Assembly (NCBI GenBank): GCA_963978895.1
Contig: OZ022247.1
Coordinates: forward strand, 8,360,947 to 8,424,946
Direction: 5' to 3'
Length of the DNA stretch: 64,000 bases
Origin: Erpobdella octoculata
Lineage: Eukaryota; Annelida; Clitellata; Hirudinida; Erpobdellidae
How positions within the stretch are numbered: the stretch's first letter is position 1; each line of letters begins with the position of its first letter. The notes under the pieces were generated by a model. It worked only from the letters and a program-made list of their open reading frames with translations. It was not told the DNA's origin and ran no database searches. This document shows, piece by piece, positions 1-10,547 of the stretch. The position numbers and the translations under genes were made by a program.

Positions 1-187
1 CAGGACGCGTCGACGATTACGAGAAACACACGGATCTGAGATGATCCGGTCGGATCCGTGTTGATCCGGTTTGAGCCGAACATTTGTCTTGAGCGCCTTA
101 TTTTGTTTCCATTGAGTCGGTCGAATGATTGAAGTCGTTTCCACGAGTCTGCAAGAAGGAGAAGGTTTGAATGGAGGAATGAATGAA

Positions 188-218
<31 letters not shown>

Positions 219-249
219 GAGATCATTGCAAGTTGTAATTGCTGTCATG

Positions 250-360
250 TCCTTCGTAATATAATTATTATGTAATATAATTATTATTCGTAATATAATT
301 ATTATTCGTAATATAATTATTATTCGTAATATAATTATTATTCGTAATATAATTAATATG
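250..360. repeat. Tandem repeat of attattcgtaatataatt (about 6 copies)
   Basis: The 18-19-bp unit is repeated head to tail with few changes. Other bases 1-1216 hold (TG)n at 191-218 and an (ATC)n tract. I see no gene there. Confidence 0.85.
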
Positions 361-632
361 TAACCTTAACTATATGGTTATTATTATTATTATTATTATT
401 AATATTATTATAAATAATAATAACTGTATAGTTAAAATATTTTTAGATGTGTGTTCATATCATATAGATGAAAACGGATTATCATCTTTTATTTTATTGA
501 AAATATTCGGTATAAAAATCGTCGACATCACTATCAGGAGGTAAAATTTCATTGCCGTTGTCCTAGCAACTGAATGTGTCACGAATAATTATATGTAGTG
601 ATTATCATAAATGACGTCGTCGCATATCGTGC

Positions 633-645
633 TTGCATCATCATC

Positions 646-677
<32 letters not shown>

Positions 678-769
678 CATCATCATCGCCAATACCACCA
701 CAATCACTATCACCATCATCGCCACCACCACCACCACCACCACCATCATCATCATCACCATCACCATCG

Positions 770-835
<66 letters not shown>

Positions 836-860
836 CCATCATCATCATCACCACCAACAG
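633..860. repeat. (ATC)n/(ACC)n microsatellite
   Basis: Nearly pure atc triplets with acc interruptions. All three forward frames stay open (poly-Ile, Ser and His), which is a by-product of the triplet, not a gene. Confidence 0.95.
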
Positions 861-1216
861 CAACACACGCGAGGCGTGAAGCAACCAGGGCAATAATTCT
901 GGAGGTGCTTATCGGCTCACATTGCGAAAAATTGGAAGAATGAAATATTGGAGTGGTCGTTGAAGCGTGCAGTAAAAAATTTACGCAACAAAATAAAAAT
1001 TATTCAACATTGTTGCTGCAACTACTGGCATCGTTCAATGAAGCATAAAATATATAAAAAAACATTTGTTAAATTGTCGCAAAAATGCTCAATAAAATCA
1101 TGCAAATGTTAAATTAATTCAATTCATAATTGAGATACTTTAAACTGCCATTTTTAATTCTTACTAAGCTTTTGTTTTCAAGACAACTTTTAAATTTATA
1201 TAAATTACAATTCCAG

Positions 1217-1967
1217 AGCGCCTGCGCAAGAAGTTGAAAAGGGAAAAGAAAGCAAGAAGGAGCTTAGAGATGCAAGTAAACGCAACATCATCATCATCAA
1301 ACAAGTCAAGGGGAATACCCCATCACGTGATACATTCCAGTCCAATGGCGACGCAGCTTTCGCTCATGAGATCAGAGGAAGCGGAAAAGACTTCGAGTTG
1401 TACCAAAGATTCTAAATCTACTTCCTTCGTGTCGTCTCCTCGTCGTGAACTCATCAATAATGAAGATGGTGACAACGATGGTTTGTGTCTCTCAGTTTAT
1501 AGTTTTGTAATCAACAATTATTATTATTATTATCATGATTACTTCCAGAATAATGATAGCTATTATTATTATTATTATTATCATTATCATCATCATTATT
1601 ATTATTGTTATTATTATTATTATTAAAAAGTTTTGTTGTTAAGAGTTAGCTAAATCGATAATTTTAAATTGTATTTTATTTATAAAGGTTTAATATGCAA
1701 ATAGACTCTATTTAACAAGAATTATTAGATTAAAAGGTTTTAATTCAGTTAAAATTAACTTTAAAAAAATTTAATTCGTAAAATTAATCGTGACACATGA
1801 TTCGAAACTTCATTTCAGCAGACGACTCCGAACAAATAGAAGTAGCCGAAATGAGGTCAAAATCTCCTCTGCTGCTGACCCCGACAAAAACGAACTCAGT
1901 TACCAATCACCGATTTCCCATCTCCATCATAGGGAATGGAAGTTGTTCCAGTGGCTCTCCACAATGA
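1217..1967 (+). CDS. Last two exons of a coiled-coil nuclear-type protein (Dachshund/Ski-like C-terminus, tentative)
   Basis: Exon a is 1217-1480, after a ttccag acceptor and before a gtttgt donor. Exon b is 1819-1967, after tttcag, ending in TGA at 1965-1967. Phases agree (exon a enters in phase 2 and leaves in phase 1), and the join reads DNDADDSEQIE without a stop. Exon a opens with the basic heptad-like stretch RLRKKLKREKKARRSLE. This resembles the KRLKKEKKAKRKLQ segment I recall from the C-terminal coiled coil of Dachshund proteins, which are transcriptional cofactors of the Ski/Sno/Dac group. The rest is Ser-rich, with SPLLLTPTK near the end. No Dac DNA-binding box is in the window; upstream exons would lie before base 1. 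The two-exon model is well supported by phase, but the family name rests on one short motif. Another coiled-coil protein is possible. Confidence 0.5.
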
Positions 1968-2608
1968 AGAACGAAAGTGAAAGCTCAGCCTGGGTTTTTC
2001 AGCCGGAGACGATGATCAACACTGAGCGTCTGTCATGTACAAAAAAACCAACATTCATGTTTCGTGGTCAAGTTCTGTCGCTTTCTGTAGAGAGTAGAAT
2101 CCAAATTATACTTAAGCGGCCCAGTTATTTTAGCGCGGTTTCGATAGGGCAAACATGTTAAGATGACCTTTGATGACCCTAGTACCACAACCAAGCCCTC
2201 TTCATGCGTCGAAATCAGGACAAATATTAGACCAAGGGGGCTTACTTTACACGAACATTTGCAAACTCGATATTCAAATTGTATCGACTGCATCTGGAGC
2301 TCATAACATTAGTTTTTTTTAGAATCCCCTAATTTCTTATTCTTCAAACATTTGATTAAATTAAACTATAAAACACTTATATTTTGTTTTATTTTGAAGT
2401 TTAATTTATTAAATTTATAAAAACAGTTATGCCTTCTGCACTGGCTTTTTGCAAATACAGTCATCAAAACAAATTCATCTTCACCAGACAAACCTGATCG
2501 ATCGGTTGTCTACGTTCAAACAGATCAACCCACATACAACTTTCTAATACAAAATGATTGTAAAAATGAGTTCCAATTTCAGATATCATGCAATAAGTTG
2601 GTGACATT

Positions 2609-5600
2609 TTAATGCTTTTCCAGGGCACGAGTCATCAGATCGTTCAATCGTGACAACATCTTTCTCGGGTCGTCCAACAAACCAGCTGCCATCATTGCGT
2701 TGTCGAATAACTGAAATAATTAAACAAATATTAATACGTCTAATACTGCATTGCGTTGTCGAATAACTGAAATAATTAAACAAATATTAATACGTCTAAT
2801 ACTGCATTGCGTTGTCGAATAACTGAAATAATTAAACAAATATTAATACGTCTAATATTGCATTGCATTGTCGAATAACTGAAATAATTAAACAAATATT
2901 AATACGCAATATTTTAAAATTAATCCAAAAAACCGTTTGAAATTAAAGTATCTAGAAAACAAAATTATCACATATTTCACATCTAAAAATATTATATTTT
3001 CACAATCTTGATCACCATAAAATAAGACAATTAAACTGTCACTCAACATCTAACGAACCTGCTCAGCGACTAATTTAGCGAGTTGATCATCCGTTGACTT
3101 GAGCCTGTGCAGGCTGATGACCAGAGGATGGCTGGGATTGATTTCAAGGGTCGGCTGGAGAACTCTGAACTTTTCTTCTTCCGAACGATCCGCCAGTGCA
3201 GTCTTCAAGAAATGTCTGGCAGCTCCCATCTCGTTCACAGTCAGCAAACACGGATGGGTGACCAATCTCTTAGTTGTCTGTTTACATAGAACATCAAATC
3301 GTGGAAGTTATTATTCCACTAAACTTAGGTTGAGTTTGATTACTATTAGTATAACTATTAATATGTTTTAAAGCAACATTCTCAGCTATAGGCCATAGCA
3401 AAACATTCATATATTGATTGGTTGAATAAATTTTACACAACCTTTGAAGGTGCTATGAATCCCCATCCTAAGCACTTAGGATCCTAAATCCAAATTTAAA
3501 AACAATTACTCACCTTGACCTTGTTGACCCTGTGACCTAGTGTGACTTGCAGCCAGCTCATGAGGTCATCAGATTGTTCAGTTGAAAGTACAGGCTTATC
3601 TGGAGCAAATAAAAGAAGCATAAAAAAATATTTTAAAAAATAAGCCATATGATTGGACGATATATTTGATTATATAATCTCACAGTCTCATTCACTCAAT
3701 TACTGAAGATAGACATGTTTGTAGACAGTATGCATGCGGGAGCTTACCTGGTGGTTATTGTGAAAAAACTACAAAAATCTTCATTTTGTATCGAAGGGAC
3801 TTCAACTCATTTTTGACTATTGCATTAAAAAGCTTAGCATTCCCTTATTTTATAAATACTCACGATTTATGAATAGATTAGTCAGTTTTACAATTGAAAA
3901 AAAAACATATTAAAAAAAATGTCTTGGAGCTTCTGTACATTGTTGTTAACAATTGGCTAAATGCAAACTAAATCTCAAATATCTTTTTAAATAGTCATTG
4001 TCGGTTTTTTATTTTAATTACGCCAGTTTTATAATTTAATTGAATAATATTACTAAACAGTTAAATTTATAATTATTCGCATTAAACATTAACTGAGAGG
4101 CTAATATTTGTTTCATACCTAAGAAACAAATAACAACAGCTGAGACAAATATGAAGAATTGCCTCCGAGGTTTTTTATCGCTTTTTTCTCTCTCTCGCTA
4201 TACTGTTTCCATCCCAGCTTCCTATCCTGCTCCCTCTTCCACTCACTTTCCAATCCCGCTTGCTTTTCCCCTCCTTTTCTTCCTTCATTCCCCTCCTAAC
4301 CTTATCTGCCTATAAAACGTAAAAAAAATCGGTAAAAGTTGCTTAAACTTTCTTTAGCTTTTTTATGTGAACTAAATTTGAATTTGGTTATACAATAACC
4401 TTTGATGTTCGTACATAGGGACTTTTGACCTAGTAGGTTTTTTGCTAACAAAAAATGAAATAATGAGCCAATTTTCTTGGAAAATAAATAAAAACCTTCT
4501 TAATGAGTACTATGTTGTCAAAATCAAAATTTTGTAGCATTTGGTCTAGCCGTTCTCGAGTTTAGCACTTAGCAATACATTTAGGGACTTGAATTTATTT
4601 ATATAGATTATTGAAATAGAATAGAATTAGAAAACAATTTTTGAAATATTAATAGAATTTTTTTTAGCAATGGTAACTAAAATTGAATGGAAATTTTTGA
4701 AGTAAAAATGGAATTAGAATTGAAATAGGAATTATTTTAAAAAAATTAATGGAATTAGAATTGGAATGGAAACTATTTTAGTAATGGTAATTAGAATTAG
4801 AATGGAAATCTAAGAGTTCAAATAGGAATGAGAATGGAAATTATTTAGTGAATGGAAATAACACTGGAAATAACTTTGTGGTACAAATCTGATGCAAAAA
4901 ATCCAAACTTTCCACTTTGTTTGTATTCGAGTTTCTTTTTCTCACCAGCCAGACAGCCAAGGTGTTTCATTAAGCTGCCTTTTTAGAAATAAGTTTCCAA
5001 AAAACGCTAAAAACCAGATAGGTGAGTGAATGCTTACCCAATGATTATTGGATAGATTACGAACGCAGATGCAATGCACCAACCAAAACCTAGTATATAT
5101 AAATAAATCCCTAGTGATAAAAGTTGAGAACAAAAAATGATACCACGCATACACCACTGGATACTACCCACCCATCACTGGATACTACCCACCCACCACT
5201 GGATACTACGCACCCATCAACTCAGCAGTCGTGTCGGAAGTCGCAGATGAGCCGCTAGCAGCATCTTCGGTGGTTTCATTTTCGACGGATCTCAAATGTT
5301 TCTTGTCGTACTGTCCGAGATTCATGAGGACCAGTTCGTCGTAATTCTCGTAGCAAAATAAAACTTCTGCATCTTTTCTTGCCATGTTCTCCATATATGG
5401 AGATGTCTCAGCTAGCTGACGACTGTGATGACGTCAAGCAATGAAAATTTAATTATTTTATTTAAAAATTATTTCTGCATTATAAAGATTGGTTTTTGAT
5501 TAAAGGTGCAATTACACAGGCAAAGATTCGCTGGCACCAAATGTCAATGTAGCGGCATCTTTGCGACAGTGAGGGTTTACACGAGACAATTTCAATACGC

Positions 5601-8600
5601 ATTTTGTCGGGGCTATTTCTGTCACTATTGCGTGCGTGGGTGCGTTTTGCTTTTTTTGCTCTAGTTTATTTGGCAAAAATGTATTAAAAAAAACTATAAA
5701 TTTTAATTATAAAAAATTAACAACTTATTTAGTATTGAATTTGACATCAATTAACTTTAAACAGTTGAAGAAAAAAATCGCATTTAAAACTAAAGAAATA
5801 TTAAATACAACTTCTCCATAATTTTGAAAAAAATTTAAAATTTATATTTTTATAATAGAATAAAAATTTCAATTATTATAGCTGTAATTCGATTATCAAG
5901 CAGAACTCTAAGATGGAGCATATAATTAACTAATTATTACCCAACGAATAACAATTTATTATCACCTAGGAGCAGATATGTAGTAAATATTTCTTGTTCC
6001 AGCTTTCATTCTGCTAGCATATTCTTCCAAATTTGTCAATTCACCAGGAGGTAACTTGGAGGATTCAAACCTCAACAGACGAGCAATTTCTTCCTATCAC
6101 ATCAATCGAACAACTTCAATATTATTCTCCAAGCAAATAATTATTTATCCCTAACCAATCTACCACAAGTAATGATCAATCAATAAAAAAATTAATCATA
6201 ATGACAAAACTGACTCTTTGGTCTTGTTCAGAAGTAGTGACAATTCCTTCTCTGAAGAAGAGACCATAATCTTTATAGAAAGTTAAATACTTTTCCTTGT
6301 CTCTTTTGGCTTCTTCCAGGAAGAACTTGAGCAACCGGTTGGTCAACACCCATCTCAACTTTCTGCAAGTTTATACATTAATACGTAATAATAATCAACA
6401 CCCATCTCAACTTTCTGCAAGTTTATACATTAATACGTTACAATAATCAACACCCATCTCAACTTTCTGCAAGTTTATACACTAATACGTTACAATAAGC
6501 AATACCCATCTCAACTTTCTGCAAGTTTATACATTAATACGTTATAATAATCAACACCCATCTCAACTTTCTGCAAGTTTATACATTAATACGTTATAAT
6601 AATCAACACCAACCTCAACTTTCTGCATGTTAATACATTAATACGTAATAATAATCAACACCAACCTCAACTTTCTGCATGTTAATACATTAATACGTTA
6701 TAATAATAAACACCCATCTCAACTTTCTGCATGTTTATATATTAATACATAACAATATAATCAACAACCTAACTTAAGAACACTACTATCACCACCTCAG
6801 CAGCATCTTATATGCTTCATACAGAGTTATTGAAGACCAAATAATTAAAAATTAATAATAATAAAAAAAAGATATCATTTGACCTTATGAGAGTGCTATC
6901 CTGCAAGAGTTCTCTACTTAAATTCAATGGGATGTCTTCACTGTCAACAACACCTGTATGATGGAGTCAATGTATAAAAACTACTATAATATATGTATAT
7001 CATCAATATTTCATCATTTTAAATAAAAAAAACATTCAGATATAAAACCGATTAACCTTTAACAAATCTCAGCCATCTTGGAAGAATATTGTTGGCTTTC
7101 TGCATGATGAGAACTTTCCTACTGTACAAGGAAACTGAAACTTCGGATTCTTTGTTCATATCAAACAAAGCTGTTGAAAAATATATGCTAAATTGTATAT
7201 ATCTATCTATATATCTATGTATATATAAATCATAATAATTGCATTATCATAACTGTATATCCACATAAATCTATGTATATATGTAAATCATAATTGTATT
7301 ATTATAGTTGTATATGCACTCACATCATGTATACATATGGACATCTTAAAAAATGATGCTAACTTCAAATAAACATATTCATAATTATTTACTCATTTTA
7401 ATTAGCACAGCAAAAACCAAACAGAAAGTCATCCCAGTCAATATTTTTACATACTCGGTTTATAATCGGGCACATAAAACAAAGCTCTGATGTTGAGTGG
7501 GGCATCGGCTTTGTATTGGAGGTGATATCTCGGATTGTCGAACGTGTTGGAGATGAATCTGTAGAAATCTTCGTGCATTTCAGGCGAGATTTCATTCGAA
7601 TTCATCGTCCACAGTGCTTGAATGATGTTCACTCTTTTGCCGTTCAAATATATCGGCACGCCGACGAAGTTGCTGTATTTTTTAATGATTCCTGTTGAAA
7701 GAAAAATTTAAAATAAACATTACCAATTGACTATATTAAGAAACTTGATATGTAATTTATTTCTTATATATATTATTAATTTTACTATATATAAATACAT
7801 TTCATTATAGTATATTCACTTATTATATTTCAAAACTAATTATTAAAATCTTACTTTAAATAAATGTAAAAATGTTAAACACATTGTTATTCAAACCTTT
7901 AACGATTTCTTCCTTGGAATAATCATAACAATCTCCTTTCAAATGAATTACTATCTTCGTTCCTCTCTGCACATTCTCTGCTTCTCCCAACTCGTACGAA
8001 CCCAGACTGAAAAGAAAGTTACATACACAAATTGATATATGTTTTATCATTTCTATGAAAATTCTAAGTTGAAATTCAGTTTGATTTATATTATTCATAT
8101 GTATACAAACAAACGTAATTTTTGTTGTTTTTTTAAGAATATGTTAGAAAGCTTAAAATGAAAATCGCCTTAAATATCTTGTAAGGTTGATTCACTCCTA
8201 AAAAATTGTTGACATTTTTTTGTAAGCTTCTATAACATGAACAACATTATATTAGTTTTTCATAACTAAAAAGATGAGGATGGTGAAATGTTTTCAAATG
8301 GAAAACCTCACCATCCTCATCTTTTTATTTATGAACACGTTAACTAACAAACAGAACGTCAAAATATTGGACAAGGACAAACAGAACGTCAAAATATTGG
8401 ACAAGGACAAGCAAAACGTCAAAATAATGGACAAGGAAACCAACCCGTCGGACTGCCACTTATAGGCCGGTTCTCCCTCCTTGTAAGACTTTGTGAAAAC
8501 TTCTACCTTGTCAGCCACCATGAAACTCGAGTAGAACCCGACGCCGAATTGACCAATGATGTTCTTATCTGCTGCTCCACCCCCTTTCGTCTCAACTTCT

Positions 8601-10547
8601 TCTATGAAAGCCTGTAACCATAATAATAATAATAATCCGCATTTGAAGCGACTAAGGCACCAGGAAGTAGCATGTTGAGATCACAAAGCCACCCACGCTT
8701 TTTATAGGCTGTTCCTTATTAGCAGATATTATTGACATTACCCAGCATAGGCTGGTACTCATTTGTCGACCACAAGTGGATGAAATGCTGAGTTGACCTG
8801 AGCCGTAAAAGTGAACTCGTTGCCCAAGGGAGTTATGTAATGTGAGATTCCATATGGTAATCGAACTCGGGACCTTAAGCTAAGAAGTCCAAGACTTTAC
8901 CACCATGCATCTTTACCATGCACAATAAATAAGTTTTAAAACTACATGATATTATTGTTTTTCACTTATTAAACTCAACTTAAATAATAAAATAAGAAAC
9001 AGCTAACCTTTGACCCAGATCTTGCAATGATACCCAAATTATCAATGATTTCCTGCTTCGTCATGCCCAGTCCTGTGTCCTAATATAAATTGAAAACTTG
9101 TTGATGGAAAATTAAATTAAATAAGTGATCAAGTTCAGTTGACATATAATACTAATAATAAATAATTTTATTTATAAATGAAATTATGGCAGGATAAAAA
9201 AAAACGGTAAGTAAGTTAATGTTTACGATAACTATATTATTAAATTTCTATTATTCAGACCTGCACAGTAAATGTTTTCTTTGAGTCATCAACAGCAATG
9301 TGGATCTCCAGTGGTTGATCTGAAACTTTGGAGTTTGACTGCATCTGAAGATATCTGAATTTCTCAAGCGCATCGCTGGCATTTGACACTAATTCTCGAA
9401 TGAAGACCTAAAAATAAAACAGTCTCATATTTTTATTTATTCATTATTATATTTATGAAAAATTCATCAAAATCAGACTGACTTCTTTCTCAGAGTACAG
9501 CGATCTAGCCACTATATCCAACAGCTTTCTTGTTTCAGCCTGGAATTCCAACTTATCCGTTTTTCCTTTTAAGCACATTAAATACGGCAATAAAATACAT
9601 GAAACAAACAATTAAAACAAAATTAAATTCTTCGAAGTTAGCAACCAAAAACAAATAAATTAACCCATAAGTCAGACATATAACTTGTCTTGTTGTGAAA
9701 TGACAAGAATCCATCTCTATTCATAAATACTCCCAAAAAAGTTACCTTTCAATTGAAGAAAGTTTTGACCTTATATACCCACACTACCAAAACAAATCAT
9801 CTGCTAATCATTGTTTTCGACTTCTTGTATATTGGCCACTTATTAATATTTAGAATTTTAGCAGTGAGCTGTCTCACGTGCAGCCCTTATATCTGCCAAC
9901 CGAACAAATAACGACTCTCTGCAAATAACATAACAGCTAGAATATAACCTTTTCCTCGCTCATTGTCTTTGATGATGGAATGATAATCACCCTCATCAGC
10001 TGCTGGTTGAGTAGAATAAAAAGCAGGACAAAGATGCTTTTGTAACGTCAAATTGCGAGTTTCTTTTGAAATTCCTTTTCCTGCGACAAATAAAAAAATA
10101 ATTATTTTCTCAAAATCCCGTGAAAAATAATGTAACTATAATGAAAACGTTCTTTATGTTGCTGACCTCAGTACTTACAATCATTGTAATACAATGACAA
10201 TGGGTCATAAAGTCCCCACAATTATATCCCAAGACATAAACTTAATAATTAAGTTTATTTCTTTCATATCTCTTAAAAACTATTTAAAAAATGAAATTGA
10301 TTGCAATTTATAGATCATTCTTCTTAACTATTACCAATAATAGCGCTCTTGTCTCTCATGCAAGACTCAAACCTTCAAAAAGTCAATAATTCCAATAATG
10401 ACAGCATAACATACCACTTAAACAATGAAATCGCTTGCTGCCAGTCGTCAGTCCAAGTTTTTTTGAATTAGATAAAACGTTCGAGCAGACTCTGCGAGCA
10501 GAGCAGATGATTCTTGACCGACACATGCCAATCATGGAGGCCGCCAT
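2609..10547 (-). CDS. TRAP1: TRAP1, mitochondrial Hsp90-family ATPase chaperone (complete, 16 exons)
   Basis: Exons in order: 10415-10547, 9949-10080, 9483-9565, 9261-9407, 9008-9079, 8445-8611, 7897-8006, 7455-7691, 7057-7170, 6884-6953, 6215-6362, 5966-6093, 5214-5422, 3514-3599, 3059-3277, 2609-2710. All phases join, giving 2157 nt (718 aa; human about 704). The start [19 protein letters not shown] is a basic mitochondrial leader. GHKL ATPase motifs are present: ELVSNASD with the catalytic Glu near residue 121, DTGLG near 166, and [11 protein letters not shown] near 209. The middle domain holds [15 protein letters not shown] with the conserved Arg. The C-terminal dimer domain has EMGAARHFL and ends RALEKH. 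By family knowledge it folds proteins in the mitochondrial matrix. The acceptor of exon 3 lacks a clear pyrimidine tract. A polyadenylation-like AATAAA (minus strand) lies at 2405-2410. Introns carry a SINE, a 19-bp hairpin and several tandem repeats touching splice sites. Confidence 0.97.
2692..2910 (-). repeat. 56-bp tandem repeat over the TRAP1 exon 16 acceptor (4 copies)
   Basis: The unit contains the start of exon 16 and its acceptor (plus strand tgtcgaataactgaaataat). tgtcgaat recurs at 2701, 2757, 2813 and 2869, exactly 56 bases apart. The copy nearest the exon body is the one used. Confidence 0.95.
5150..5219 (-). repeat. 21-bp tandem repeat over the TRAP1 exon 13 donor (3 copies)
   Basis: actggatactacccacccat recurs at 5156, 5177 and 5198 (the last with tacgcac). 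The repeat includes the exon end and the donor, which reads GATGG|GTGCGTAG on the minus strand. The extra copies read GATGGGTGGGTAG. Confidence 0.9.
6337..6765 (-). repeat. 52-bp tandem repeat over the TRAP1 exon 11 acceptor (8 copies)
   Basis: caactttctgcaag (exon start plus acceptor on the minus strand) begins at 6356, 6408, 6460, 6512, 6564, 6616, 6668 and 6720, a strict 52-base spacing. Later copies have a few substitutions (gcatg for gcaag). Confidence 0.95.
8268..8326. repeat. Perfect 19-bp inverted repeat (hairpin) in TRAP1 intron 6
   Basis: aaaaagatgaggatggtga at 8268-8286 is the exact inverse complement of 8308-8326, with a 21-nt loop. It lies just beside the 30-bp array. No element border or duplication is seen. 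Confidence 0.85.
8346..8449 (-). repeat. 30-bp tandem repeat beginning at the TRAP1 exon 6 donor (3-4 copies)
   Basis: aacgtcaaaat recurs at 8355, 8385 and 8415, 30 bases apart. On the minus strand a partial fourth copy starts with the exon end GACGG and the donor GTTGGTTTCCTTGTCC, which lines up with GACGTTTTGCTTGTCC in the array. Confidence 0.85.
8637..8935 (-). mobile_element. tRNA-derived SINE in TRAP1 intron 5
   Basis: The minus strand has ATGGTGGTAAAGTCTTGGAC (A-box-like) and CGAGTTCGATTACC (B-box-like), separated as in a tRNA. A body of about 200 bp follows, ending in a short (TTA)n tail at 8623-8637. The tRNA fold is broken, so it is not a functional tRNA. Confidence 0.6.

Noticed and set aside
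598..943. Open frames of poly-His, poly-Ile, poly-Ser and poly-Met
   Set aside because: All frames of an (ATC)n repeat stay open; there is no start context, splice structure or family.
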